Source: Hibiscus mutabilis
Taxonomy: Eukaryota > Streptophyta > Magnoliopsida > Malvales > Malvaceae
Assembly (NCBI GenBank): GCA_019671005.1
Contig: CM033719.1
Location: 22,618,750 to 22,682,749 of the forward strand
Length of the DNA stretch: 64,000 nt
Reading direction: 5' to 3'
The notes beneath the pieces are model-generated. The model was not told the DNA's origin and did not search any database. It saw nothing but the letters and a program-made list of their open reading frames with translations. Shown piece by piece: positions 9,511 through 22,908 of the stretch. Position 1 is the stretch's first letter, and every line of letters starts with the position of its first letter. The position numbers and the translations under genes are program-made.

Positions 9511-12500
9511 TCAACCATAGTAGATGGAGATCTGAGGAATGTCGATGTCATTATCGTCATCATCCTCACATGCGACCACCACATCCAAGTGAGACCGGTA
9601 GGGAGGCAATTCTGCCTTAGCAATTTCCCGAGCCACATCCACCACCTTCTTATCCAATCTTTCCTTGTGTCTTGGGAACATGCTGTTGAAGAGCAGGCAA
9701 CTTCCATATGATATACTGTAAGCATTCAAGCCCTTGTCTTTGAGCCACTGGAGGAGTTCCCTTAGAGTGGGATTACCTCTCAAGATCCACCTGTCCCACA
9801 CAGTCCAGCTCATGTCCCTGTGCTTAATGACCTTGGGTGGAACTGGCTCAGCCATAGAGAACAAAGGCAGTGCTAGGTTTGCAAACGTATTTCTATAGTC
9901 CTCCACTTTATGTGTTCCATCTAGAACCTTGTACAGCTCAAGGCAGACGAGGCCAGTAGCCATAGCTGTGGCCGTGGCAATTGCTGGTATGATTCTTCCA
10001 GCAATAAACTTTGCTTTTAGCTTATCCACCTCGGGAATGCTATAGTTCCTTGCCCTCATGTTGGCAAGTCCAGCTATAAGATCCATGTGATAGTTTGTAT
10101 CATCATCCTGCAACTCATGGAATTACATTAGCATTAGCATCCATCACAAGTTGATTAAAATAAAACCATACTCGGAAAAGAAGTAAAACCTCAAAGCTAG
10201 TTTATTAAACTAGTCATAGCAATTATCCACCGGTCACCACCAGAAAAGAACCTAACACTAAAAACTGATAGTTTTGGCCAATTGCCGATCATAATAGCTA
10301 CAAAGAGTATCTAGAGATTAAAATATGTATGTAATCAATAAGAAGGATGGCACAAAAAGAAAGGATAACAAAGTACCAAAGTTCAAACCTTTTCAAATTG
10401 AATTGGTTTCATCCTGAATCCTGGTGGCAGATTGTTTCTGCATCGCTCTAGCTTGAAGAGTAACTCATTAATAACGGCTGCATCATCAGTAGAGACGGTG
10501 GAAATGCTAGTAGCCTTCTCATCGGTCTCAATTTTAACACCTTCCTTTGGCTGAAAATCTGGGACTATTACCTTCTCAACTGCCTCGGCCAACATCTTAG
10601 GATTCTTGACCCAATCAGGGATTGGGATACCAAATGTTTCAGCTCTAAGTATAGATGCTGCCATAATGAAGTTAAGATGGCTAGGATCAGCAGCCGAAAA
10701 CTGAAGTGGATGTGGGAATCGCTTTGGTGCAGACCAGAACGGAGCCCCGGTGCTGGTTGCAGCATCCTCAGGAAATGTAAATGTTAACTGATTCACCCGG
10801 TTAGCAAAATAGTCTTTAAATCTAAGTACAGAAGTAGCATAATGTCAATAAAAAAATCTATAAGAAACTGATGCAAAAAGAATTTTCCTCAACCATCTAG
10901 AGTACTACCTTAGGCGAGCCCAGGTGACACAATCTTGGAATGTCTCACATTTCTCCCTCTCAAGGCACTCAAGGATGCGCTCTAAGTTATCCTTAGCCTG
11001 AGCATCACCAGCATTTCTCATTGACGCAGCATATTCAGATGGATTGGAAAGATAAGCATTTACTTCGGCAGGAGTTTTCTCAAGCAAGCCCTCAAACTCA
11101 GATCGAGCCCAAGTCAAGCAGTGGTCAATGTTGTGTGGAAATGAGTGCACCGTGCACATGGGTGCCTGTTTCTCAGGTGGATCTCTAGAGGCTCCGTAGT
11201 TCTCAGTCAGATGAGGAATCACCATCTGGGTGTTGCATTTAGCACCAAGAGTTCCTGATTCAAGAAGTGGTTTCTGGAAATATAAGCACCTCTGATCAAC
11301 ATACAGCCTAGCATTGACATTATCTAATGCATTGATGACCACTGTCAAGTTCTCCCAAAAGTCATCATTAAACACAGACTCAGTTTCAGGACCCACACGA
11401 TTTTGCAAAGCTTCAATTTTAAGCTGAGGATTTATAGATGCAGCAGCCGAAGAAGCAACAGTAGATTTAGCCTGCCCAATGTTCCAATCACGGAACAAAA
11501 ACTGCCTGCTGAGGTTGCTCTTTTCAATTACATCATCATCTGTGATTGTAAGTTTGCCCTGACTACCACATGAAACGCCCATCAATGCCACATTTTTCAG
11601 GAACTCACAGCCCAGAGCCCCAGATCCAACTATAAACACTTTCGCATCCTCCAGCTTCTTCTGAAGTTTGGAGCCAAATACTGATATCTGTGCATCATAA
11701 CGGCTATTCAATGGTTTAAAATCACTCGGCTCCAAGGGTTCAGCAGGAAGAGACTCCACTGAGTCAAAATAGAAGAACTGTTGAAAACAAATGACTGGTT
11801 AATTTTCCACTAAAAATCAAGATGAAAAGCAGTCAGTACCATATATCAGCTGTGAAAGTATTGCGCTAAAATAAGTAGCAAAAAATTGCCCATATTAAGG
11901 CCAGGAAAGAGTAGAGCTGTAAAGGTCCAAAGACACATTCTATTTAACAAAGACTCTAATTCTTACAAAAATAGAACTGCCTAGTTTGACAGATTAATTT
12001 AATTAAGTGCTTAAAAGATCAAACAAGGTTCAATTTGTCACTAATAGGAATATAGTCCCAATAGCCTAATTAGATCGTGTTAAGCATCTAAGATTGGCAT
12101 TCATACACGCATGCGTAGACAGATACCATCTAATATACACATTCAACAATGAGAAAAACATATTGAAGAGAGTAGTTCCAGCTAACCTGAAAAAGGGGAT
12201 GAAATTTCCCAGAGCATGCTTTGACTACCTCTTGTCCTACAATGCCTCCAAACATGGCAGCCATGGGATTCAGTACTGCCCTGGCACCAAAGGCAAAGTG
12301 TCTGAGAAGTTTTGGGTTGATGTCTTCCACCTTACCCTCTCCAAGGCATTCATTGATGTTAGCAGCAATAGCTGTAAGTTTCTGAGCATCCTCTTCCGAT
12401 CCAGCAACAGGGAAGCGGCCAACTTCACAGATAAACCTATCCAGTGCTTGGAATGCAATGTGCAGGAGAGGTGGGCGGTCAAACTTTGAGAAATCACTCA

Positions 12501-14426
12501 GAAGAAAATCACCAGGATCCTTAAGAGCTTCCTTCAATGGCTTAAAGTTCAACACCTTCGGCTGTTTCACCTGAGTGACAATGCCACCTTTTACATATGT
12601 GCCAAAATTTGTGGTGTCTTCCTCAAGAGTAAATGAGTATGGCCTCGCACTTTTAATCTTCCGTGGCTTTCCATCATTGAGTTCTGTCATCCCCTGAATT
12701 TCAGAGAACACAACAAGATCCCCATCCTCAAACTCAAGCCTTTCATCATCAACACATGATACTAGAGCAGGGTTGTCATTGCTGATGGATGCAATTATGC
12801 CCGTGTGTGGTTCCTCTCCATCAACATCAAAAACAGTAAACTCGGGACCAAAGTCACAAAAGACAGTACCAAAAAGGCCTCTTACTTCAGTCTTGATAAA
12901 GGAAATTGGAGGCTGATGATTATGGCAGTAGTCATTATACTCGAGAGCTTTTTCGAGAGTTATGTCGGTGAAAACAACAGCCTGCACGAGTTAGAAAATA
13001 ACCAACTGAACAAAGAATGACATATGCAAAAATATATATATATATTACAAGAGAGATAGCAGTGGGAGCCATGAATATTCGATCAGAATCAATGGTTAAA
13101 TCTTATTTTTCCAAGTGCAGAAATTCCATAGTCTCTGGTCTACAGCAAATCTAGTTGAAGAAACTGTTATCTGATTGCACTTTTATCCCCAAAACTAGAA
13201 GTCTAGAATACAATTTTAAACAAGAAAATCACAGGAAGCCAAAACTTAGGCAAAGAACTAGATAAATCAATTGAATATGAATAAATTAATATACCTGGAA
13301 ATCAGAAAGTTGTTCTTTGGTCAAATTGGTGGTTAAGGTGGAAATGACAACAGCATTGTTTAGCTCCTGCAACTTCTGAACCGAAGCAAGTGCTCTATTC
13401 TTACCAACATCATTCTCAGAAAAAACAAAACTACTCGACATATCCCACATCTCCACCACTCCCTCATCATGCAAGGTCACAGACTTGACACCAGCAAGAA
13501 TGAGATTCTTTGCTGCAGAAAGAAAAGGACATTGAAGTAACATTTGAAATCATAAGCTCAATATGAAATTCAAAGCAAATTACGCGTATGATAGCATAGT
13601 CCTACACTGCAGATTATAAACTCTACAATTGTAACATGTTTATTCAACACTAAATGTCTGTTCAATCTCTTTATTCATGATTAGATGGACACAGTTCATG
13701 CATAAAAATCTACTTGTGTTGTTTGAAACACCACATCTATTGTATAAGATAATAACTCGTCTTATAATTGTTTACTACATACGATAAAGTAAGAAAGACT
13801 ATGTTAACAACAAGAATTCAACATATAGTTGACCAATGGGGATAAAATTAACTCTAAACAACACCACAGAGCACAATGCTGCATTAACACAATTACAATC
13901 TCAGGGTCACATTTATCATGCAGCACAGGAGCACTTTGTCAAAAGAATATCAAGAAATAAAACATCAACAAAGCAGAGCCAAATGATATTAGAAGCCAAG
14001 GAAAAGACGAGAAAAACAAGAAAAGAAAAGAAGGTACAAAATCAAAATACCAATTTCAGCACCGAGGCCCTGCATGCCCGAGATGAGGATATTTGAGGCA
14101 AAAAGGCGGCGCATTGTCTCGCGGCCATACACAGCAAGCTGCCGACTGTGCAGATCCTCATCTATATCATTTAGATTCGCACCCCCGGGAGCCATGACCG
14201 GTGGCTCAATCACGCTAGTGCTACTGTAGTTACTGCTGCTGTCCCCTACGGTTACGGTTTTCTTATTCGCAGTCAAATCAGCGGCACCGGTGGTGGAAAT
14301 ATGATGCTTCTTGATCGGCGGAGTGACAGCGGCGTCGTTAATGTTGTTGGTGCTAATATTATTTTCAGTCTCACCTTCTACAACCTCTACTTCACCAGCT
14401 CTCTTTCTAGGAAGCATATAGTGCAT
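9511..14426 (-). CDS. UBA1: Ubiquitin-activating enzyme E1 (UBA1/UBA2-like), six coding exons
   Basis: The enzyme adenylates ubiquitin, carries it as a thioester and passes it to E2 enzymes. Coding exons, all with GT-AG introns and matching phase: 14051-14426, 13295-13512, 12187-12981, 10909-11777, 10389-10821, 9511-10107. They join to 1095 aa (plant E1s are about 1080-1100). Visible landmarks: the inactive adenylation half starts at DIDEDLHSRQLAVYGRETMR; the active half has the ATP-binding VGSGALGCE at about 513-521; the catalytic cysteine is C671 in KQAPMCTVHSFP (codon 11156-11154); the C-terminal ubiquitin-fold domain ends ISIYYG. The first ~95 residues are low-complexity and variable, as in plant E1s. 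ATG 14426 follows from splicing of a leader intron; ATG 14417 (MLPRKRAG) is an alternative. No frame damage was seen. Whether it is the UBA1 or UBA2 orthologue cannot be decided here. Confidence 0.95.
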
Positions 14427-14430
14427 TAAA

Positions 14431-14648
14431 CTGCCGAAAAAGCCATAAAACCCCAGTAAAATGACCGTCAGTGCCACAAATGTAGACAATTTCATACTAT
14501 CATCCATGTCAAACATTTCAGATTTATCAAGAAATAAAAAAGACCCAAGAAAGATGGGTAAACCGAGCCTTTAATTTTATCATGATTACTATTCTTTTAT
14601 TAAGATTTAAGCATTTAAAAGAGAAAAGAAGTAAAGGGAGAAACGTAC
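14431..14648 (-). other. Probable 5'UTR intron of the E1 gene
   Basis: The donor GTACGTTT begins at 14648 and a T-rich tract ending GGCAG ends at 14431. Joining them places ATG 14426 just after the junction. If unspliced, the same frame would add the hydrophobic stretch TFVALTVILLGFYGFFG, foreign to E1 enzymes, so an intron is the better reading. Confidence 0.6.
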
Positions 14649-14710
14649 CGATTAGGACTCTGATTAAGAGGAAAAGAATCTGAAGGAAAGAACGAAAAAG
14701 TGAAAATCTT

Positions 14711-14718
14711 TTATATTT
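14711..14718 (-). promoter_or_regulatory. TATA-like box upstream of E1
   Basis: Minus strand AAATATAAAA about 60-70 bp upstream of the presumed leader donor site. Position and sequence are compatible with a core promoter; no other support. Confidence 0.35.
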
Positions 14719-14984
14719 GGGTTTGGGGGGGTATGTTTATGGTTCAGGTTTTGTGAGGAAATGAGAAGGAAATGCATTGATATAAGGAGATTGAGAAGGA
14801 GAAGGAAGGGCATTTAGGGATTTACAGTAAGAAAGAGAAAAATAAAGCTTTTCTTGCTTAGGGTTTTGCCAGTGTCAGCAACCATTTCTTCTCTCTCTCC
14901 TCATCGATTGAGAAACGATTGATTACAGTAGGATGTAGGCTTACTCGGGCCTCCTAAAAACCAACGATTAATGATTAAGGGTTG

Positions 14985-15515
14985 ACACTCGCTCGAATGA
15001 CTCGAGTTAAGTCAGTCAAAAAAATTTTAAATTTATCGAGTTAAAAAATTTTATTTTATAATTTAAATTTTATTTAGAAAAATTTAAGTTAATTTTATAA
15101 ATTTTGAGTCGAGTTAAGTTGTTTGAGTTTATGTTTAAATTTAATTATAAACATTTATAATGTTATAGTACTAATTAGTTTTAATTTAAACGACTGTCTA
15201 TAATCATATACAATATATATTTTCTTTTTTCATTCTCATATGTGATATATATATCAGGAAGAATTGAGAGACTCGACTCAAACTTAAAAATTAATTCACT
15301 AATTACTAAAAGTTTCAAGTTATTCGAATTTCCATTTTATAACTCAAATTTAGTTGGAATTTTTTCGAGTTGAGTTTATAAAATTGTGAGTCGAGTCAAG
15401 ACAAGTCGAGTATTTATGCATTGAGTCGAGTCAAGATGAGTTGAGTATTTTCGCATCAAGTCAATTGAATAATTCAATTTTTTCAAGTTGATTCGAATTT
15501 TGTCGACCTCTTATG
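14985..15515. repeat. Dispersed TCGAGT-rich repeat
   Basis: AT-rich sequence studded with CGAGT(T/C) and GACTCG words. It includes a phrase about a GACTCGACTC box, AAAATT and a CACTAA box that recurs in the same order at 58860-58900. The second copy is at 58664-59040. No coding capacity; the class is unknown, possibly a non-autonomous DNA element. Confidence 0.5.
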
Positions 15516-15589
15516 AATGATCATATCAGGGATACATGTATAAATCGAGTTTATATATCGAAAACTATTCAATATAAATGTTTTGTAGC

Positions 15590-15760
15590 CTTGTTAAGGA
15601 TGTAGTGTAGATGAATAGTTTATAGGGTTTATAATTTAAGATTTATGGTTAAAATTTATTATTTATGTTTTAGGGTTTTAAATTTAGACTTTAGTCTTTA
15701 AAAAATAAATATATTGGCTTGTGTAACTTTTATACATAACATGTCTATCAAAAAAATTAT
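15590..15760. repeat. Degenerate CCCTAAA-like AT repeat, fourth copy
   Basis: TTAGGGTTT variants plus a GCTTGTGTAA block, related to the repeats at 4300, 6770 and 7860. Confidence 0.4.
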
Positions 15761-16883
15761 TTATATATACAAAGTCTAATTCAGAGGATTTTGAACAATT
15801 AAGTATAATCAATATTATATTTTTATATATATTATTTCAATAACGATGTCAGCCGAATAAAATTAAATTGGTAAATCGAGTTTGCATTTTATAATGATTA
15901 ATCGATGTCTTTTGACATCAGAGAGTTTTTTTTGTTAATATCTTCTCCTTTTCAAGTTCAATTAGCATTAGGTTAGGTATTTACATTTTTTTAAGTATCC
16001 AAATTCGTAAAATATGTCTAAAAAGTTTAATTTTTTTATTTGTAAATTATTTGAGTATTACTATTCGAATCTGAATTATATATTATTATCTTTCATATAT
16101 TTGAATTTGTGACAATATGAATTCAATATAGTAAATTGTATGTCGAATATTTGAATCCGCACAAATTCAAATACTTTAAAAGTTGGATGAAAAAAGTTTG
16201 AATCTCCTTAGAAGCAAACATATTTTTAAATTTGGGTTCAAACCGAAATGGATTTAGGATAGGGCCCTAGGGTTCCAGAGCTTGGGTAATACAGAAGTTG
16301 GACAAATTGCTCTCGAATAAGGCATGAAGGCTTTGGGCCTTGACATGCTAGAGTGTTGGTCTCAAATAGGATCTGGGTGTAGTAGAGTGGGGCAGGTTTG
16401 GTACAGGCCAAGACATGGCATGTTTGGGAGACTACTCTATTAGGGTTTGCTTAACGTGCTAAGGTTTCTATTTTAAATGCGCAAAGGTTTATGGTTCTAG
16501 AAGCTTTCGATGGTAAAGATGGTGACAAAGGCTTAAGTGGAGCATGAAGCGCACATCGCTCTCTCGATTTGTGGAGAAGAAAAAACAAGAGAAAAAGAAA
16601 GGAGAAGAGTGAAATATGACCCTTACTAGATACAAACCACATTATAAATGCAATGGAGATGAGAATAAAACATGGTAATCAAGAGGTATTTGCGTTGTTA
16701 TTGAGAAAAGAGAACATTAATAAGAAAGGGCTCAATAGAAGGGCCTCGAATTGAAACACCAAAGTGTTTAGTGTCGATATTTGTATTAAGAACAACGAAG
16801 ACTCTTAGATCAGAGTGGTGGAGTTGAGAACACGAGAGAGAAAAGAGATTTGAGGGCTAGGGATGAGTGGATCAATCTATCGA
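15761..16883. other. Intergenic, no supported gene
   Basis: AT-rich. A 63-codon minus-strand frame at 16451-16642 has no family resemblance. Nothing else was recognised. Confidence 0.45.
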
Positions 16884-17341
16884 TGTTGGCCAAGAATGGG
16901 GTGAATTGGCAATTTAAAAATTGGAGGGAGAAAATTGCAAAGGAAAGAAAATTTGCAAAGAGATTTATAGTGGTTCAACTCCCTCAATGGAGTCTACATC
17001 TACTACATTAGTACTACACCAAGGATTTCACAAATTCACTAATTTGTTTTTCTTTTTAGGAGAATGAGATAACCTTACACTTTCAACTAGACTTATACCC
17101 CAAAGTCTAGTAAACTCTTTCCTAAAATTTGATACAAAGAAGCAAACTATGAAAACACTCAAAAGAAATATATTTGCACAAATAAAGCTACTAAAACCCT
17201 AATACACTTGATAAATGAAAATACAAGAAAAGCTCTCAAGTGTATACAAGGAAAATATGGAAATTAAGCTCTTGTAACTTTGGATATTACTTGAATGATT
17301 TAGAATTGTTTTCTTGTTGTTGAAGAAGCTTTGATGACTTG

Positions 17342-18119
17342 TGTTAGAAAAACATTAATCCAAGAACAATATAAACAATAAAACATAAATATTGTATTAA
17401 AATATTAAATCGAATTGAACCAAAATAGATACAAATTATAGAACACAAATCGAATATAACAATATTAAATCATTTATTTGTAGTAGATAAAAAACTGATT
17501 AGTGGGAAACGGGTTGAGGCCTACAATTACGCAGTTTCCTTAAGACAGATTTTCGGCCACTCCTATGGTGCTTGAGATCATTGGTCGTCTGTCTCCTAAG
17601 ATAAAACAACTAGATGACCAGCTACAGTTGCATAGTTGTAGAGATCACGAACTATAACTTGCCTTCGTCTATCATCGAAAAAACTACTTTTGAAAGTCAT
17701 AGATTAAAAGAATAGAAAAATCTTTGTGTTTTGAGTTGTGTTTAACCTAGTAGGTTAACAAGGTATTTATATGGTTTTCACATAATGAACCATTGGAAAT
17801 TTTGACCTAATGAAGCATTTAATCAATGTGCCTTTAAAGAGCAATTTCTAAAATTACTGTTTGAATTAAAGGAACCTTTTAATATTTATCCTTTTAATTC
17901 CAAAATATAATTTGGAAAATATATGCTCTATTTAAGAAAAAAATTATTTGGGTTAAAATATATGTAGGACCCACGGAGGACTCGACCAGTTCAGATATTA
18001 GCATTACCCACGTCGTGCACGTCTGCACATTTACGAACCAACAATTGGTTCCACATTTTCCTTAGCAACGTTTGAATCAATTCTCATTCAAAGCTCCAAA
18101 AATATCAATTTTTCCAACA
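17342..18119 (-). repeat. 3' LTR of the copia element (778 bp)
   Basis: Matches 22909-23525, but carries about 161 extra bases at roughly 17375-17545. A TATA box (minus TATAAATA) is at 17764-17771. The purine-rich tract ATGTGGGGGAT adjoins it at 18120-18130. Confidence 0.9.
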
Positions 18120-18130
18120 ATCCCCCACAT
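18120..18130 (-). other. Polypurine tract of the copia element
   Basis: Minus strand ATGTGGGGGAT directly precedes the TGTTGG start of the 3' LTR, the expected site for plus-strand priming. Confidence 0.75.
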
Positions 18131-18697
18131 GAATGAAATTGATCATTTAATCAAAAATATTTTGACTAGATGCGGTGATAGATTCTACGATCAATAGCTG
18201 CATAGGATAGGTAGGTGTCTACCCTTGAACCTTCCTTTGTGAAAGTATATTTACTTTACTGGCTTATCAGTAGACGTGATGTCCTTGAACTGTCTTTCGT
18301 TTGTATAAACGATGGCATACTTCACACAACTACCTCTCTGGCCAAGTTATCAGTTCTCATGCGTATGCCCTTAAAGCTATAGACATCTCCTGGTTCTGTA
18401 AGAGTTTGAGAGAACTTTGCCCAATAGTCTCCTTGAAGCGGCCCCACTTCACTCTCACATAGGTGACTTATGTTGCTTGGCTCACCAAAGCACACAATGG
18501 TCATTAAAAGCAGTGCTTAGCCTAAACCACTTTGATCACTGTTTACATCATAGGAACGAACTTGGGGATAAGAACCCCTACAGTGACCGTACAAGTCTAT
18601 GCAATTAGGTTGTCCCTTTGAACCTAGATCTTGAGATCTCAGTCAACTAGGTATGTTTTTTTCTTCACATAACGCCTTAAATTTCCCTGGGCTTTAG

Positions 18698-18928
18698 TCA
18701 TATTCCTTTTGATGTTTTCTCAACTTGATCTTGATTTAACCCTTTGGTTAGCAGATCCATAACGTTATCATTTGATCTTATAAAATTAATAGATATGACT
18801 CTATTTGAGATCAGTTGTCTAACGGTATTATGTCGATGACACACATGTCTCGACTTACCATTATACACAAAGCTATATGCTCTACCAATTTGCGCTTGGT
18901 CATCACAATGTATGCATATTGTGGGCAC
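18698..18928 (-). pseudogene. Copia RNase H fragment
   Basis: 76-codon open stretch with IHCDDQAQIGRAYSFVYNGK, RHNTVRQLISNRVIS and DLLTKGLNQDQVEKTSKGI, the standard C-terminal end of Ty1/copia polyproteins. Asp of HCD and the RHN block are kept. It is isolated from the rest of Pol by stops. Confidence 0.85.
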
Positions 18929-19580
18929 ATACTTTGGCCATTCAGGAATATCCTATAAGAAATTCTGAAGCCATACGACTTATTCTCTAGACTTGTCTAG
19001 AACTACAAACTCAAATTTCATTATGATCTAGTTATAACCGCTTGTCTTGAGGATTTTCATCCACCTATTCCTTTGATATCTTGAATATTAGATATCCAAC
19101 TGGAATTGGAGCATCCTTCTAAATAGTATGATCTATGGAATAATGCAATCCATAATCTCGAGTATATCTAAGATATCTCAATACTCTCACAACCATTTTC
19201 TAGTGATTTTTACTTGGAATGCTTGTGAATCTACTTAAACCGCTCACAATAAAAGCAATATTTGGTATAGTAAAGCTCATAAGGTACATTAGACTGTCTA
19301 TGACCCTTGGATATCCATTTAGTCAACATTTTGACCTTTATTCTTGGAAAAATCTTGGCTCATGTCTATTGGAGTTTTGGCTATACCAGAATCATCCTTA
19401 CCAAATTTCTCAAGAATTTGTCCACATAGTGTGAATAAGACAATATAAAACTTTCAGGTGACCATTTGATTTGGATGCCTAAAATTATATCGTCTAGTCT
19501 CATATCTTTTGTGTCAAATCTTGAATTTAACATGTCATTGGTACGTTTACTATTTTATTGTTACTTAAAACAATGAGTAT

Positions 19581-19592
19581 GTCATCAACATA
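19581..19592 (-). other. Reverse transcriptase YVDD motif
   Basis: Minus-strand codons TAT GTT GAT GAC inside YVDDILIVL, the copia RT active site. The surrounding frame is broken. Confidence 0.85.
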
Positions 19593-21339
19593 GGATCATA
19601 TATTTAATGTCGGTAGGTTTGATATACACACATTTGTCACACTTATTTGTCATCATGACAATCTCGTAGTTTTAACCTTTTATTGAACATCTAGACTATC
19701 TTTATTGATAATCTCTAAATTCCGTTTCATAGAACTTGGATAAACTTCCCTAGTTATACAATGAAGTATATTTTCAAAGAATGAGATATGCTTTGATTCA
19801 TTATCATATTCTTGCGAATCTCAGCATACAAGAAACTGATATGCATTGTTATGATCTACATAGCCAATAAAATACAATCTACCGTTTTAGGGATCTATTT
19901 TCGTTTGCTTTGATAATGAGGCTATTACCTTTGCAAGACACTCACACATTTTTAAGTACTTGTAGGAAGGGTTTATTCCCTTCTATAACTCATATGGTGT
20001 CTTATCTCTTTAATAGTGGGGAACGTTATTTAAAAGGCAATTAGCTTATAAAACAGCTTCCCCTATATGTTAGGCACATTATGGTACCAACGTTACTCAT
20101 ATAGAGCTTCTCCCCATCTTAATCCTTTAATTAAGTTTGGGTTTCAACATCATACTCATAGAGAACAATTTTCTCTATAGCTTCATCTTTGCTTTTAAGC
20201 AAATGCACATAATACTATTTTTGTGCTATCGTCAATAAAGGTAATAAATGTATTCCTTCAAACAATATTTTGCCATGCCAATTGTTATGCCACTAATATT
20301 GACCTCGTTTGGGAGTCTATAGTCCGAAGACCTATTCCCATTTTATGGCAATTGAAGTATTTCCCATGAAATTTTGCTTCTTAAACACACTACCCTTTTG
20401 GTCTCAAATAAGACCTTTTCTACGGTTTGTTTTCTTGAAGTCTTTTTTTGACTTCCACTACATTTTCCCTGGCAATATTTGTCACAAAAATATTTTCCTT
20501 AGCAAAATTTAAATGTGGTAACAACATTTACCTTATCCTCTCTAATAATAGGAAGATCATCCTTCAGATTTCTGATCAAGTTTAACATGGTCAAATAGAC
20601 AACATTCTTTGTTGCCACGTTTTGAAATTCTTTCCATTGAATCTCACTAGTTTTCCATTGTACCAGAAACATAGATTATGAATCTATTAAACGCAATAAT
20701 GAACAACGCACCAGGTAGGTAACTTATGAAAGAGAGGTGGTGCACTAGGCATGCTTAAATACTAGGTCTTTCAAAGAACAAATCCTAGACATGCATTTTC
20801 ATATTATTTTTCAATCATCCGTTTATGGATCCCATTCTCTTATGCGTAAAGAAGTTCTTGAAGTCATTCCAAACAGAGGTTAGCTTTTCAAATGACTAAC
20901 GCCTAAACGGATTCACTTATCAACATCCATTTTGTAAGAATATCGTGAGTGATTAATTAAAGTCACTGCCTTTGATTCACAACAATTTAGAATCAATCAT
21001 TAAAGATTTGGTAACTAAGAATTTCTTAGCACCGACATCTTCCATTTTGTATTTATGGTTTAACGACCCTTAAAATTCTTTAGCCATTTTTAATCACTGT
21101 ACACTTCATAACGTGCATCAGATAAGGCTTTCGACATAGAAAATAAAGTTCTTCCATGCTTTGATTCAAGACCTTGGTCGAAATCAACTCTTTGGATTCA
21201 GTAACCAATGTTACTTCAATAACAAATTTTGTTAAAACAGATTTGCCACAACAAAATTGAATAACATATTTTATTCAGATTGACTCTTGTCTAAAAAAAG
21301 ATCAAGTAAACTCGTTAAAATGGCAAGAATTAAATTCCC

Positions 21340-21830
21340 CAAAACAAATTTATTTACTAGATCTCAGTTTACAGACTGATCAAGATTCCTAAGAAATAAA
21401 TTCAACAATTTGTTTCCAAAATAGAATCGTACTTGATTCCCAAGAAATAAATTTAACGGTCTATTTCCTTTTTACAAAATTGAATCATTCTTGATTCCTA
21501 AGAAATAAATTCAACGATATATTTCCTTTTACAAAATTAAATCATGCTCTATTTTCAAGAAATAAATTCAATGATTTATTTCCTTTTACGGAACAAAATT
21601 ATATTTGATTTTAAGTTTATTTTCCCTAAAAAAATAGAAACACACAAAATTCTCACGGAAATAAATTCAATGATTTATTTTCCTTGCAACGTTAGAATCA
21701 TACAAGATTTCCCATGAAAATAAATTCAAATATTTATTTTTCTTGCTAAATTAGAATCATACAAGATTCTAACGGAGAAATAAATTCAATGATTTATTTC
21801 CTCCTTTTTCCAATGTTATATCTATTGTTT
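21340..21830. repeat. Tandem repeat of about 60 bp inside the copia element
   Basis: Eight or so imperfect units built on AGAAATAAATTCAA, GATTTATTTCC, then an ACAAAATTGAATCAT block. The core AAATAAAT/ATTTATTT is also self-complementary. It lies toward the 5' end of the interior. Confidence 0.7.
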
Positions 21831-22908
21831 AATGACAGGATTAGAAGCACTAAAACTCAAAACAAATATATTAAGGCAACCAGATTCTGTTTAACAAACA
21901 GAAATCAAAAGGAAATAATCATTTGATTTTACTTTCGTTGATTCTTGTTTGGAAAGGAAGATCACGTAATCCCGTTAAAACGACGAAAATTAATTATCGA
22001 AAAGAATTATTTACGAAATCTTAGTTTCCATAACAAATCAAGATTTCGTCTAGATATCTTGTTTGTTTCTATAAAATTTCTCAAAAAAATTAATAGTACG
22101 AAAATAAAATCCACAGTGTTTCCAAAACACAATCACTAATTATTATCAAATTTAATAATAATCATAAATGTCAAAAAATTATATCATAGGATATTCCATA
22201 TTCATGCCATATTTAATATTAAAAGCCCAAAACTATATGGTAATAGCACCATAAATATTACAATAATAATACCATAATTCAATGTATTAATATTACCATT
22301 AAAGGTATTTACATAAATTATTAAAGGTTAAAATTATTAAAAAAATATTAGAAATTACCTTAATAATATATTCCAAGTTTGGAACTTGACAACTCTTTGG
22401 CTTGCCACCACAATCCATCTCCCATTTGGAGATAATTTTCCTTGTATAAAAATATTATAACAACTTTCACAAGGAACAAGCACATTAGGAAATAATTGAT
22501 GTATAAAACATGTTTCCATATAAGCATAAGCCAATGAAAATCATGCTAGGAAATGATTTTCTATCTATTGCAAGTTAAAATATCATTGTAAAGATCGAAT
22601 AACCTTTTCCCACGACTTGAAACATGTGTATTAACTTAAATGAATTGTTCCAATAGCCACCTTGGTTTCTCACTGTCCTTGAAAGTCCAGATAGACTTTT
22701 AGATGTGGTTTAGCTGCACGGTCACTCGTTAACATGTTAAGAAAAAAAAAACATAAACCCACAGTTAAATAAAAAAACACAAGTCCACTATAAACATGAA
22801 TTAAAAATCATGAAATAAGATTTCAAGAACGTTAGAGAAAGCCGCATGTTCTCCTGCTTCGTATAAGCACTGTTCGCCTTGGATTAAAGTAAGAGTCAGT
22901 CTTAAGAT

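Noticed and set aside
14427..14516. Transmembrane N-terminus of the E1 enzyme
   Set aside because: Better explained as the 3' part of a leader intron; cytosolic/nuclear E1 enzymes have no such anchor.
16451..16642. 63-residue minus-strand frame
   Set aside because: No resemblance to a known family, no promoter or splice context.
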